Source of the DNA: an uncultured Campylobacter sp.
Lineage (GTDB): Bacteria; Campylobacterota; Campylobacteria; Campylobacterales; Campylobacteraceae
Length of the DNA stretch: 64,000 nucleotides
Direction of reading: 5' to 3'
Assembly (NCBI RefSeq): GCF_937981295.1
Contig: NZ_CALJPC010000002.1
Location: forward strand, 1 to 64,000
The notes under the pieces are model-generated. The model was given only the letters and a program-made list of their open reading frames with translations, was not told the origin of the DNA and made no database searches. Positions within the stretch are counted from its first letter, which is position 1. Every line of letters begins with the position of its first letter. Positions 51,172-60,786 of the stretch are shown in pieces. The position numbers were made by a program, and so were the translations under genes.

Positions 51172-51978
51172 TTAAAAGAAGCTGTATATGTCGTCTAAAA
51201 GGAAGTATTTTTTATCGACAGTGCCTTTGTAGAAAGGCTCGAAAGTATCGTTATACGCTTTTTTGAAAAAGCCCTCTTTGCTAAGCGAAATGAGCGCTTG
51301 ATTAACGGCTTCTGCGAGATCTGCGTTGCCTTTTTGCATCGCGATGCCTAAAAATACGTTCTCGCCAAGACTTTTGATATTAACCTCGACGCTAGGATCT
51401 GCGACCGGATAGACCATCACAAATAGATTATCGTCGCACGCGCCGTCGATCTCGCCGCTTTTTAGCCGCTTGTAGCAATCGGAGGAATTTTTGCAATACA
51501 CTAGATTGTAGCCGCCGTCCTTTTGCATAAACGCTTCGCCCGTCGAGCCGCGGATGACGCCTACTTTCTTACCTCGCAGATCGCTCATTTTTTGGATATT
51601 GTCGCTTTTTCTGGTTAAAACTCCGGAATTTACCGAAAGATAGGGCATCGAAAACTCATAATTTTTCTTTCTCTCCTCAGTAACGCTTGCAGCCGCGATA
51701 AGCATATCTGCCTGATTATTTTGAATGGACGGAAAGCGCGCTTGCGCCGATACCGGTATGAGCTCGATCCTGCCGCCGGTATCGCCTAAAATTTTGCCTC
51801 CGATTGCATTAGCAAGCTCTACGTCAAAGCCCTCAAAGCCGTTATCCGTAACTCTACTAAATGGAGGCTCATTTTCATAAACGGCGATACGAATGACTTT
51901 ACTCTGCTTTATTTGACTTAAAGAATTCGCAAGCGCAAAGATGCAAGATAAAAGAATTAAAAACAGTGATTTTTTCAT
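51172..51978 (-). CDS. Amino-acid ABC transporter substrate-binding protein (copy 1)
   Basis: 268 residues, signal peptide KKSLFLILLSCIFALA. A type 2 periplasmic binding fold of the polar amino acid/cystine group: IRIAVYENEPPFSRVTDNGF, ADMLIAAASVTEERK, GKKVGVIRGSTGEAF. The C-terminal KKYFLLDD.YS.F is shared with the next two genes. It also has two Cys (YCKNSSDCYKRL) in a loop that is CNDSVDCYRRL in copy 2. No permease or ATPase gene is near. Confidence 0.88.
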   Translation of the reverse strand: MKKSLFLILLSCIFALANSLSQIKQSKVIRIAVYENEPPFSRVTDNGFEGFDVELANAIGGKILGDTGGRIELIPVSAQARFPSIQNNQADMLIAAASVTEERKKNYEFSMPYLSVNSGVLTRKSDNIQKMSDLRGKKVGVIRGSTGEAFMQKDGGYNLVYCKNSSDCYKRLKSGEIDGACDDNLFVMVYPVADPSVEVNIKSLGENVFLGIAMQKGNADLAEAVNQALISLSKEGFFKKAYNDTFEPFYKGTVDKKYFLLDDIYSFF

Positions 51979-51995
51979 TTCAAATTCCTTTTTTA

Positions 51996-52802
51996 TTAAA
52001 AAAAGCTGTAAAGATCGTCGAGTAGGAAATATTTTTTATCGACGGTGCCTTTATAGAAAGATTCGAAAGTATCCTCGTAAGCCTTTTTGAAAAAGCCCTC
52101 TTTGCTAAGCGCAATCAAGCCTTTGTTGATCGCTTCTAGCAGCTCCGCGTTACCCTTTTGCACCGCGACGCCCAAGAATACATTATCGCCTAAATTTTTT
52201 ATATTGACCTCGACCGCAGGATCTACGATCGGATAGACCATTACAAAAAGGTTGTTGTTACAATATCCGTCAATCTCGCCACTTTTTAATCTCCTATAGC
52301 AATCGACTGAATCGTTGCAGTAGGAAACATTATAACCGCCGTCCTTTTTGATATATGCCTCGCCGGTGGTCTTGCGAATGACGCCGATCTTTTTGCCCAT
52401 CAGATCGCCTATTTTGTGAATATTTGAGTCTTTTTTCGTTAAAATTCCCAAATTCACCGTAAAATACGGCATCGAGAAATCCACGCTTCCCTTACGCTCT
52501 TCAGTGATACTTGCAGCCGCGATTATCATATCTGCCTGATTGTTTTGCAGCATCGGAAAACGCACTTCGTTTGTTACCGGTATGAGCTCGATACGACCGC
52601 CGCTGTTGCCGAAAATTTTACCAGCTAGCGCGTTGGCAAGCTCGACTTCGAAACCTTCAAAGCCTTTCTCGCTCGACTTGCTAAAAGGCGGCTCGTTTTC
52701 ATAAACGCCCACTCTGATAACCTTACTTTGCTTGATCTCGCTTAAGGAATTCGCAAAAACAAAGATCGCTGACAATAGAATAAGAAAAAATGACTTTTTC
52801 AT
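51996..52802 (-). CDS. Amino-acid ABC transporter substrate-binding protein (copy 2)
   Basis: 268 residues with the same length, signal peptide, cysteine loop and C-terminal KKYFLLDDLYSFF as copy 1, which it precedes by 17 bases on the same strand. The two are clearly a recent tandem duplication. Ligand contacts such as the Arg in ASITEERKGS and the Asp in GEIDGYCNNNL are conserved. AAGGAGG precedes the ATG. Confidence 0.88.
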   Translation of the reverse strand: MKKSFFLILLSAIFVFANSLSEIKQSKVIRVGVYENEPPFSKSSEKGFEGFEVELANALAGKIFGNSGGRIELIPVTNEVRFPMLQNNQADMIIAAASITEERKGSVDFSMPYFTVNLGILTKKDSNIHKIGDLMGKKIGVIRKTTGEAYIKKDGGYNVSYCNDSVDCYRRLKSGEIDGYCNNNLFVMVYPIVDPAVEVNIKNLGDNVFLGVAVQKGNAELLEAINKGLIALSKEGFFKKAYEDTFESFYKGTVDKKYFLLDDLYSFF

Positions 52803-53240
52803 AATTTCCTCCTTGAATTTTAAATTTTTCGTAATTGTAATGTAAATTTTCTTAAAATTTCATTTTACCAAAACTGAAATTATTCCCTAAATTACGAGCT
52901 TAGCGATAAAATTTCGCAACTAAAATTTCTAAGCATAATGATAGAGGCTTTTTAAATTTTGCTGCCTTGCATCAAGCTCCGCCTGCTTTCATTAAATTTT
53001 AGCGCTTCGCTATAAAATTCTGTGCGTCTATTAGCGCCATAAAAATAGCGCGCCGCTGCGAAATTCTATGGAATTTTATAAATTCTGCAACGGTGCGTTA
53101 GTGGAATTTGCAATCCAAACCCAAGCTCGCAAAGTCGGACAAAATAGCAAGGCTATGCGAGCCTTTTAAATTTTACCTGGCGAGAGCACACAGCTATGCT
53201 TACGAAAACAAACACAGGCGAGCTGTATCGCTATGCCCGC
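52803..53240. other. Intergenic region without a supported gene
   Basis: 438 bases between substrate-binding protein copies 2 and 3. It should hold the promoter for copies 2 and 1. The plus-strand frame at 53108-53338 overlaps copy 3 and has no ribosome-binding site. Confidence 0.4.
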
Positions 53241-54047
53241 CTAAAATAAGCTATAAAGGTCATCCAGCAAGAAATATTTTTTCTCCGCAGTGCCCTTGTA
53301 ATACGGCTCGATGGTTTCGTTGTAGGTCTTTTTCATAAAGCCCTCTTTGCTTAGCTTGATGAGCTCGCCATTTAAGAAGTCCAGTAGCTCTTTATTTCCC
53401 TTCTGCACGGCAACGCCCAAAAACTCCGAAGGGCCTAAATTCTTGATATTTACCTCAGTATCGCTATCGATGACGGCATAAGCCAAAACTAACAGGTTGT
53501 CGGTCGCGTAGCCGATGCCCTTATTTTCTTTTAACATTTTGTAGCATTCATTTGCAGTAGCGCAGTTTATGACGTCAAAGCCCTCTTTTCTAAAATACGC
53601 CTCGCCAGTGGTGCCGCTTTCGGCTATGATCGGCTTGCCGTGTAGATCGGATACGGTTTTGATCCTATCGCCTGTGCGGGTTAGTACGCCTATATTTACC
53701 GCAAAATATGGGGTCGTAAAGTCGACCACCTGCTTACGCTCATTTGTGATAGTAAAGGTCGCAAGCACCATATCTACTTTATTCTCTTCCAACACTTTTA
53801 AACGCTCACTAGCCTTTACGGGTACGAATTCCACCTTGCCCGCCTTGCCACCGAATATATCTTTTGATAGCGCCTCGGCTAGGGTCACCTCAAATCCTTG
53901 AAATTTGCCGTCTTCAAATTTACTAAAAGGCGGTTGCGCCTCAAATACGCCTACGCGCACACTGCCCGATTGCCTAATCTCTGATAGGGTATTTGCCACT
54001 ACACTACTTGTAAATAGCAATAAAATTCCCAAAATTATCTTTTTCAT
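53241..54047 (-). CDS. Amino-acid ABC transporter substrate-binding protein (copy 3)
   Basis: 268 residues, signal peptide KKIILGILLLFTSSVVA. Same fold and C-terminal KKYFLLDDLYSLF as copies 1 and 2, but more diverged: VRVGVFEAQPPFSKFEDGKF, ATFTITNERKQVVDFTTPYF, CATANECYKML. It resembles the PEB1/CjaA type amino-acid binding proteins of Campylobacter. AAAGGAACGAT precedes the ATG. Confidence 0.88.
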   Translation of the reverse strand: MKKIILGILLLFTSSVVANTLSEIRQSGSVRVGVFEAQPPFSKFEDGKFQGFEVTLAEALSKDIFGGKAGKVEFVPVKASERLKVLEENKVDMVLATFTITNERKQVVDFTTPYFAVNIGVLTRTGDRIKTVSDLHGKPIIAESGTTGEAYFRKEGFDVINCATANECYKMLKENKGIGYATDNLLVLAYAVIDSDTEVNIKNLGPSEFLGVAVQKGNKELLDFLNGELIKLSKEGFMKKTYNETIEPYYKGTAEKKYFLLDDLYSLF

Positions 54048-54217
54048 ATCGTTCCTTTAATTACAATGATTAGCCTAGCCACGCATCTGCGTCGCTTCGG
54101 CAAGCCCTCTTAAGCCGGTCGTATATTATTCGCTCACTTCTCCTTTCGACATTTTTTAAAATTTCTTTACTTTGAAATTTTGCGGCGCATTTTACGCAAA
54201 TTTCATTTAAAATACAT

Positions 54218-54913
54218 TTAATTTGCGCCGTGATTTAGATCCCAATCGATCTCTCCCAGGCCGTGCGCGCGCAGATATTCGTTGCATCTGCTAAAATGCC
54301 TGCAGCCAAAAAACGCCCCTCCGGCAAGCGGACTAGGATGCGCGGCGGTTAAAATGAGATGCTTCTGCGCATCGATCAGCGCAGATTTTGCTTTGGCAAA
54401 ATTTCCCCACAGCATAAAGACTAAATTTTGCCGCCTCGCGCTTAAAATTTTAATCACGGCGTCGGTGAAAGCTTGCCAGCCAAATCCGCTGTGCGAGTTC
54501 GCGCGGTTCGCGCCCACGCTAAGGCTCGCATTAAGCAGCAGCACGCCCTGCTTTGCCCAGTAGCTCAGATCGCCGCTTTCAGGCTCGCTGATACCCAGAT
54601 CGCTCTTAATCTCTTTGTAGATGTTTACGAGGCTGGGCGGAATTCGCACGCCTTGCGGCACCGAAAAGCTAAGCCCCATCGCCTGATGCGCGCCGTGGTA
54701 GGGATCCTGCCCCAAAATCACCGCGCGCACCCGCTCAAACGGGGTGAGATTGAAGGCGTTAAAGATCAAATTTCCCGGCGGATAGACGATCTCGCGCGCC
54801 TTTGCGGCGAGCAGGTTTTCTTTGATCTTCGCAAAATACTCGCTTAAAAATTCCTCTCTAAGCGCCTCTTTCCAGCCGCTCTCGATCTTCACGTCGTCTA
54901 AGTTTATCTGCAT
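54218..54913 (-). CDS. ung: Uracil-DNA glycosylase
   Basis: Removes uracil from DNA. VILGQDPYHG with the catalytic Asp, FMLWGNFAKAKSALI, and AAHPSPLAGGAFFGCRHFSRCN with the HPSPLS-type loop. 231 residues, normal family length. Confidence 0.96.
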   Translation of the reverse strand: MQINLDDVKIESGWKEALREEFLSEYFAKIKENLLAAKAREIVYPPGNLIFNAFNLTPFERVRAVILGQDPYHGAHQAMGLSFSVPQGVRIPPSLVNIYKEIKSDLGISEPESGDLSYWAKQGVLLLNASLSVGANRANSHSGFGWQAFTDAVIKILSARRQNLVFMLWGNFAKAKSALIDAQKHLILTAAHPSPLAGGAFFGCRHFSRCNEYLRAHGLGEIDWDLNHGAN

Positions 54914-55057
54914 ACCGACCCTTTAAATTTTAATAAATTAACGCTCTAATTTTACAATAAATTTTAAAAATAATATCGCTCGTGCGCCGCCGCAATCAAA
55001 GGCGAATCGCACCGCCGCCGCAACCGATCCCGCCGATTTACTAAGTATAGCCTGCCG

Positions 55058-55300
55058 CTACACGATCACGATCAAAAGCGCCATAAACAGCAGCAGGGCG
55101 ATCGTCTTTTTATTATCGTTAAGCAGGGTCTGCGGATAAAAAGCAAATAAAATCGCGTAGGCAAAAAGCGCGATTACAAACTCCCACGGGTTATTATCTC
55201 TGAATTTCAACCTATAAGCGACCCGAAAGATATATGCGAAAGCAGCGATAAAATTTGAGCCGGTTTCATGCTGTCTTTGCGATCTCCTATTTTATGTAAA
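55058..55300 (-). pseudogene. Possible remnant of a small two-helix membrane protein
   Basis: A frame ending at 55058 encodes FIAAFAYIFRVAYRLKFRDN, then PWEFVIALFAYAILFAFYPQ and, after a polar turn, LLLFMALLIVIV. It has convincing membrane character but no usable start in frame. An ATG with a loosely spaced AGGAG lies in another frame near 55270, so a frameshift is possible. Otherwise the 54914-55449 spacer shows no gene. Confidence 0.3.
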
Positions 55301-55449
55301 ACCCATTATATCGTTATTTTATCTACTTCGATAAACGTCCGTAAGACTAAAGTCCAATCTTTCAAATCTTTAAATTTTATCCTAAAGGCTTTTAAATTTA
55401 GTTCGCAACGTTATATTAAATCGGTCGTAAGTAAATTTAGCGCACACTA

Positions 55450-56061
55450 TTAATACCCCATTTTATTTATTTGAATTATATTAAGTTCCGGATAAAAAAT
55501 AACCTCGTGATCATAATCGCTCGGTTGTCCCGATTCGTGCTCTTTTTTGTGCCATATTCGCCTTTTATCGTTCACTATTGCCGTTATATTTAAATTTTTG
55601 ATTGAACCATATATCAAATACTCCCGACTGCCGGCATAATAATAAGACGGCATCGCCCACGATAGTTTAAATTCATGCAAATTTGTAGTTTCAGCTATAC
55701 AGTCAGACTCGGAAACAAACTCGTAGCCCTCTTGCAACATTTTTTGTTGCGTCAAAGTAAAGGGCTTATCCACCTTTATAAAATGCGCGTAACAGATACA
55801 AGTCTGTATTTTTTCACTACACGATAAAGGAAGACTTTTTTTGCGATAAATGAGCAAAGTTTCTCCCTTCGTATTTGTCAAGGCTTCAAATTTAGCCAAA
55901 TTTTTATTTTCTATATATGAAAAATCCGTATTAAGGGGTGAAAATAGAAAGGCTATAAATAACACAAACAATATCAATGCCGCAAACAATAATATCAATG
56001 ATGCGAGTATGGCGATCTTGATGACTTTCCACAATGTTTTTAATATTTTTATTGCTTGCAT
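55450..56061 (-). CDS. Membrane-anchored protein of unknown function, AT-rich
   Basis: 203 residues. One strong N-terminal membrane helix (about 16-40) is followed by a soluble, beta-rich domain with four cysteines (LSCSEKIQTCICYAHF, ESDCIAET) and Tyr-rich MPSYYYAGSREYLIYG. The domain would face the periplasm. It is AT-richer than its neighbours, like the orphan gene at 62333. Not recognised. Confidence 0.6.
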   Translation of the reverse strand: MQAIKILKTLWKVIKIAILASLILLFAALILFVLFIAFLFSPLNTDFSYIENKNLAKFEALTNTKGETLLIYRKKSLPLSCSEKIQTCICYAHFIKVDKPFTLTQQKMLQEGYEFVSESDCIAETTNLHEFKLSWAMPSYYYAGSREYLIYGSIKNLNITAIVNDKRRIWHKKEHESGQPSDYDHEVIFYPELNIIQINKMGY

Positions 56062-56141
56062 TACATCCGCCCTCCTCTCTATTTTATAAATTTACTGCGG
56101 TATTTATAAACCGCGCCGCCGATCTTAGCGGCTTTAAAATT

Positions 56142-56738
56142 TCATCGCACAGGCTTGCTTCTAAGGCCGTAATACGGATAATCCATCGCCGCAGCGGCAG
56201 CCTCTCGCGCAGAGGCGCCTGCGAATTTTTCGATCACGCAAAGTCCAAGCTCGATAGAGCTGCTCACGCCGCCAGCAGTGATGATCTCGCCTCCTTCTGG
56301 CAGGCTTTCGCGCACGAGCCGCTCGTGCACCACGTCCGCGCAGTAAGGCGCCAGCAGATCGTAGCAAAACGGATGCGTAGTCGCGCGTCTACCTCGCAAA
56401 AACCCCGCCGCGCCCAGAAGTAGCGAACCGGTGCAAACGCTAAACTTATACTTCGCATCGCGCGCGGTCGCGAGCCACGAGATGAAGCCCGCATCGTCTT
56501 TAAGGCGGCGCGTCGCCATACCGCCGGGCACAAAAACCGCATCAAAGCCGCCTAGATCCGTCGTGATCTCGCCCGCATCGATCGTAAGGCCGCCGCTGTC
56601 CGAAACCTGCCGCTCGCGCGAGCAAAACCTCATCTCAAACTGCGGGCGGACGGCTTTGAGCCTTAGCATACAATCATAAAATCCCACAAAATCGAGGTGC
56701 GTCTGTCCGCTAAACATCACAAGCGCTAGATTTTTCAT
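56142..56738 (-). CDS. DJ-1/PfpI family protein
   Basis: 198 residues from ATG 56738 (MKNLALVMFSGQTHLDFVG), preceded by a weak site; the longer frame adds 52 residues without family similarity. The nucleophile-elbow Cys is in FSVCTGSLLLGAAGFL, with FDAVFVPGGMATRRL before it and TTHPFCYDLL and TAGGVSSSIELGL after it. This arrangement is that of the isonitrile hydratase/AraC-type DJ-1 subgroup. The substrate cannot be inferred. Confidence 0.88.
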   Translation of the reverse strand: MKNLALVMFSGQTHLDFVGFYDCMLRLKAVRPQFEMRFCSRERQVSDSGGLTIDAGEITTDLGGFDAVFVPGGMATRRLKDDAGFISWLATARDAKYKFSVCTGSLLLGAAGFLRGRRATTHPFCYDLLAPYCADVVHERLVRESLPEGGEIITAGGVSSSIELGLCVIEKFAGASAREAAAAAMDYPYYGLRSKPVR

Positions 56739-56961
56739 GATCCGTCCTTTAAAATTTATCGCTCGCCTATGAGCTTTCGGCTCAGCGGCGCTGCAATTCT
56801 CGGCGCCGCAAGTAGTAAAATGCGCGGCAGCTAAATTTTGATACCGCAGGCTGCCAAAAAACCCGCTCAAACAAATTTTAAATTTTACCCGCATTAAAAA
56901 CTCACAGAATTTTACCGCCCGCGAATGAAATTTCAGAAGCGATTTAAAATTTGCGCGCCTT

Positions 56962-57708
56962 TTATTCCGCTTTACTCAGACCTGCAAAAGCCCGTAAGCC
57001 CGCATAGTGCAGCCTTTTTGCAACATTCTCAAATTCTAAATTCCAAATCCCCTCGTCGTATTTCCATTCAAACGGCGTTTTGTAATTCGTCCAAATTTCA
57101 TACGCGCGTTCGTTTAGCCGCTCAATCAACGCAGAAATCCCTAAATCGCGGCCCGCTATCTCCATCATCAAATGCCAGTTATCCAAATCGGCGGGGTCTT
57201 GCGTATGGATAGATTTTTCGCGCGGAAGATAATACACAAAATCGCTTGTATCAAAAGGAAATAGCGTATGGCACAGCGCAATGCCGTAAATATCTTGAGC
57301 AAATACTGTCGGAAGCTGCTCGTCCGAATAGCCGAAAGTAGAAACATACAAAAAGCTGCGTAAAATGCTTGCTAAATTTCTACAGACCGGCGCGAAGGCG
57401 TATCTGCATACCTGCTGCGTTAAGGCGCCGTTTCGCATAAAGCTTATGGCGCTATCGATCTCTTTTCTTCTTGCTTGCACGTATTTTATCTTTTTAAATC
57501 GCCAAGCTTGCAAAAGCTGCAAAGAATTGTCGATGGCTCGCAAATGCTTGTCTCTTTTTTCATCCGCCGTGCCGCTTAGCTCCGCGATCCTCGCAGCGGC
57601 CTGCTTCCAAAATGGGATCAGGGTTTGTACCCATCCCAGGTAGCTCAGATAAAGCGCGTTCGGCTCCTCTTTTTCAAAAGCCGCTCTCATCTGCGTAAGT
57701 TTTATCAT
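56962..57708 (-). CDS. Hypothetical protein of 248 residues
   Basis: Soluble and helix-rich, not recognised. Trp/Tyr-rich segments (LSYLGWVQTLIPFWK, NWHLMMEIAGRDLG, FEWKYDEGIWNLEF) are spaced along it. It starts 35 bases after the thyX stop on the same strand and may be co-transcribed. Confidence 0.6.
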   Translation of the reverse strand: MIKLTQMRAAFEKEEPNALYLSYLGWVQTLIPFWKQAAARIAELSGTADEKRDKHLRAIDNSLQLLQAWRFKKIKYVQARRKEIDSAISFMRNGALTQQVCRYAFAPVCRNLASILRSFLYVSTFGYSDEQLPTVFAQDIYGIALCHTLFPFDTSDFVYYLPREKSIHTQDPADLDNWHLMMEIAGRDLGISALIERLNERAYEIWTNYKTPFEWKYDEGIWNLEFENVAKRLHYAGLRAFAGLSKAE

Positions 57709-57743
57709 CGCAGCTCTCTTATATCTAAATTTTATCCCGCCCG

Positions 57744-58382
57744 CTACTCTTCGCTTTGCGTCTTCTCGCCGCTTGCCATGCAGCTTTGGAATATAAATTT
57801 ATGCTCCTGCGGCAGAGCTTCGTAAATTTTATCTGCAAGCTCGCGGATCTCCCAAAGTGCCGCCTTGCTAGAGCGCAGAGCTAGAAAGTTTTGCAAGCTG
57901 CGCGCGTTTATGCTCCAGCTAAGCTCGCTCTTGTAGCACTCGGGCAGGCAGTATTTGGCGATATCAAGGCTAATAGGGGTTTGTAAGATTACGCGTAGAT
58001 TTTCAAGAGCCGCGATACTTGCGTTATCGACCGCTTCGTTGCCCGTAAGCACAAGGTATCGCGCGGCGTTTTCGAAATCCCCTTGCGCGAAGCTGTCCTC
58101 GCCGCGCAATTCTTTGAGAGTGTAGCGAGTGGATTTTACGCTAAGGCTTGCTAAGCGGTGGCGCGCCAGCTCCTGAAGCAGCGCGCGCGAAATACCGCTG
58201 ATGTAGAAGTTGTAGTAGAGGTGTTCGAGCGTGCTTGAGTGCTTGAGCTGATTGCCGACGCGGTCAATGAGCGCTAGGTCTTTGGCGCCGCCGCAATCGC
58301 CGCGCTCGAAGCTCTGCCAGCAGGTGCGGATTGCGTTTGAACAGACCCAAAGCGGAGTGAAATTTAGAAGTTTGACTTGCAT
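57744..58382 (-). CDS. thyX: Flavin-dependent thymidylate synthase
   Basis: Makes dTMP from dUMP with FAD and methylene-THF. The signature RHRLASLSVKSTRY (RHRxxSxxxxSxRY type) is complete. 212 residues. The presence of ThyX fits Campylobacter, which uses it instead of ThyA. Confidence 0.94.
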   Translation of the reverse strand: MQVKLLNFTPLWVCSNAIRTCWQSFERGDCGGAKDLALIDRVGNQLKHSSTLEHLYYNFYISGISRALLQELARHRLASLSVKSTRYTLKELRGEDSFAQGDFENAARYLVLTGNEAVDNASIAALENLRVILQTPISLDIAKYCLPECYKSELSWSINARSLQNFLALRSSKAALWEIRELADKIYEALPQEHKFIFQSCMASGEKTQSEE

Positions 58383-58581
58383 ATTTTGCCTTTGGTTTTG
58401 AAATTTTTGGATGATTTTAGCGTTTCGGGACTTAAAATTTAGCAGGACTCGACATTTGTATTTTAAAATTTACATTCATCAAATTTACCTTGCACCGAGA
58501 TACAAGGCAAGGCAAGGTAAATAAAATGAACTTAAGTATAAGGCGTAAGAGATATTTTAATATTGAATTAATACTAAAATA

Positions 58582-58827
58582 CTATTTTGTTCCCGAGAAA
58601 AACTTTTTATCCTCATTAAACTTATAAATTTCTTTAGCATTTTTACAATTCTTATAGGCGTTGCTATTTTCGTTTAATTTATCAAAATCGCATTGTTTGA
58701 AAACTTTTTCTGCCTCATCGGGATGATTTTGATAGTATTCTAAAGATTTAACCTCCGTATTATCGCAACCCACCAAAAAAGCAGCGAACGCAAGCCCCCC
58801 CCAGAGGAACATTTTAGGATTTTTCAT
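58582..58827 (-). CDS. EexN-like lipoprotein with a G8 tract in its signal sequence
   Basis: 81 residues, ribosome-binding site AAGGAGAATGAA. The signal peptide ends in FLVGC, the lipobox. The mature part (VKSLEYYQNHPDEAEKVFKQ, then Cys..., then NCKNAKEIY) follows the 'S.EYY..NP.EA......C....' pattern of EexN entry-exclusion lipoproteins of conjugative plasmids and related chromosomal copies. Codons for Trp-Gly-Gly in the signal peptide form a run of eight G (58795-58802). Poly-G runs of this length are slippery in Campylobacter, so the gene may switch on and off; as given it is in frame. Confidence 0.75.
   Translation of the reverse strand: MKNPKMFLWGGLAFAAFLVGCDNTEVKSLEYYQNHPDEAEKVFKQCDFDKLNENSNAYKNCKNAKEIYKFNEDKKFFSGTK
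58795..58802 (-). repeat. Poly-G (G8) contingency-type tract
   Basis: Eight consecutive C on the plus strand (G on the coding strand), the only run of seven or more G or C in the window. It lies about ten codons into the EexN-like gene, so any change in length would truncate the product before the lipobox. Confidence 0.8.
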
Positions 58828-58996
58828 TTCATTCTCCTTGTTTGAAATTTTACCTAGTATTTTACCATCTGTTTACTTTAAGAATTTTGAATTACTGCCA
58901 TTCTACCTGCGCGGTAAACAAATTTAACGAAGCTTTGATACCGCCCTTAAGCTACATTTCGCTAAGATTGCGGCTAAATTTTAATAAAGGTGCAAA

Positions 58997-60346
58997 ATGA
59001 ATGATAAATTTAGCAAAATCGGCTTCATTCTCGCAGTCGCAGGCAGCGCCGTAGGGCTCGGTAATGCGTGGAAATTCCCCACTTTAGTAGGCACCAACGG
59101 CGGCAGCGCATTTATCTTGCTATATCTTTTGCTGACGCTTTTGGTTAGCTTCGTGATTTTTTTAGCCGAGATCGTCATCGGCAGGCTAAGCGAAAGTGAT
59201 CCGGTGCGCGCATTTGAAAAACTCGCGCCCTCATACAAAGGCGCATGGAAATACGCGGGATTTTTTATGATTAGTGCGCTTTTGATCTATGCTTTTTACA
59301 GCGTCGTAATGGGCTGGATCCTAAAATACGTGGTCTCAAGCGCTTTGTATCTGCCAAAAAGTATAGATGAAAGTGGCGCAGCGTTTAACGCACTTTTAGG
59401 TAGCGACTTTTTAAGCGTGGCGGTGTGCTTTACCATAGCGTCGGCGTTTTGCTTTTTCATCGTATCTAAAGGTGTCAAAAGCGGCATCGAGCGGCTTAAT
59501 GTCTGGATGATGCCTGCGCTATTTATTTTGCTGATTTTGATGCTAATTTACGCCGCGAGTTTCGATGGATTCGGACGTAGCGCAAAATTCTTGCTAGTGC
59601 CAGATTTTTCCAAGCTTAATAAAGATAGCGTTCTTTCGGCGCTAGGACTTGCGTTTTTTACGCTTTCGCTTGGCGTTACTACGATTATGACCTATGCTGC
59701 AAGCCTGCCTGCGCGCACCAATATCCTAACCTCAAGCATAAATATCGTCTGCATTAATGTCCTAATCGGCGTGATGATGGGACTTATCGTCTTTACTTTC
59801 ATCTTTGAATTCGGCGGCGATCCCAAAGCGCAAGGCCCGGGGCTCGTGTTCGTCTCGCTGGTGGTGCTTTTTTCAAAGCTCGGTGCGATCGGAAACATCC
59901 TAGCCTTTTTATTTTTCACCTCGCTATTATTTGCGGCGATTACTTCTGCAATTTCGATGCTGGAGCCTGCGATTTATTATCTCGTAAACTCCCGCAAGCT
60001 AAGCCGAAAGCGCGCTTCACTTTTAGTTTTTGCCGTGACGTATGTTTTAGGGATATGCTGCATTTTGGGTTATTACGGGGGCACGAGCGAGTATTTTAGT
60101 CTAGGCGGCAAGAGCTTTTTTGACGTGCTTGATTACCTAACCTCGAATATCTTAATGCCTCTTAGCGGCATAATCGTGGCGATTTTCGTAGGGTTCGTGA
60201 TCAAAAAACGAGCCGTCGAAATTCTACTGCGCCCATATATGGGACGAATGGGCTTTAAGCTGTGGTATTTCGTGCTACTGCGCTTCGTGGCGCCAGTCGC
60301 GATCGTAGTGATAGCACTCAATCAGCTAAAAATTTTAAATTTTTAA
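58997..60346 (+). CDS. Sodium-dependent transporter, NSS (SNF) family, copy 1
   Basis: 449 residues, about 11-12 membrane helices. The first helix FILAVAGSAVGLGNAWKFP is the Na+/substrate-binding segment of bacterial LeuT-type transporters, and the helix 6 region and ITSAISMLEPAIYYLV follow. Imports an amino acid or similar small molecule with Na+. Its first 12 residues (MNDKFSKIGFIL) are identical to those of the next gene. Confidence 0.9.
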   Translation: MNDKFSKIGFILAVAGSAVGLGNAWKFPTLVGTNGGSAFILLYLLLTLLVSFVIFLAEIVIGRLSESDPVRAFEKLAPSYKGAWKYAGFFMISALLIYAFYSVVMGWILKYVVSSALYLPKSIDESGAAFNALLGSDFLSVAVCFTIASAFCFFIVSKGVKSGIERLNVWMMPALFILLILMLIYAASFDGFGRSAKFLLVPDFSKLNKDSVLSALGLAFFTLSLGVTTIMTYAASLPARTNILTSSINIVCINVLIGVMMGLIVFTFIFEFGGDPKAQGPGLVFVSLVVLFSKLGAIGNILAFLFFTSLLFAAITSAISMLEPAIYYLVNSRKLSRKRASLLVFAVTYVLGICCILGYYGGTSEYFSLGGKSFFDVLDYLTSNILMPLSGIIVAIFVGFVIKKRAVEILLRPYMGRMGFKLWYFVLLRFVAPVAIVVIALNQLKILNF

Positions 60347-60376
60347 ATTTTGCAAAGCGGATGGATAGCATGGAAG

Positions 60377-60430
60377 TTAAAATTTGGCGCTGAAGCAGCC
60401 TAAAAGCGACGGACAAAATTTCATAGCGAG
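60377..60430. repeat. Direct repeat copy 1 between the two NSS genes
   Basis: TTAAAATTTGGCGCTGAAGC and on, ending AAATTTCATAGCGAG; recurs with about 80% identity at 60733-60786. Confidence 0.55.
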
Positions 60431-60732
60431 ATTACGGCGATCCGTTAGTCTTGCGGCGATAGTTTAAAATTTTATGTTTAGATAGAGGAAGGTCAAAGTA
60501 TGTAGCGGCAATCAGCTTTCAGTGCGACCGCGGCAACCTGCATGGCGATAGGTGCGCGCGGCAAAGGCGTCGTAGCGTAGCCGCATCTGATCACGCTACG
60601 GAATTTTAAAATTCTAAACCGAGACGGTCGGTGCACAGCCGCCACGATAGTTTATGACGCGACCTACGCAATCTTCCGCAGAAGCGGCGCATAAAATTTT
60701 GTGGTGGCCCGCGCGGCGTCGCGCTTTGAATT

Positions 60733-60786
60733 TTAAAATTTAACGCCGAAGCGGTCCAAAAATAGCGCGTCAAATTTCATAGCGAG
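60733..60786. repeat. Direct repeat copy 2 between the two NSS genes
   Basis: Diverged copy of 60377-60430, starting TTAAAATTTAACGCCGAAGC and ending AAATTTCATAGCGAG, about 67 bases before the second NSS gene start. Confidence 0.55.

Noticed and set aside
54914..55449. Plus-strand 61-residue frame (55268-55453)
   Set aside because: No ribosome-binding site, overlaps the possible membrane-protein remnant, low-information composition.
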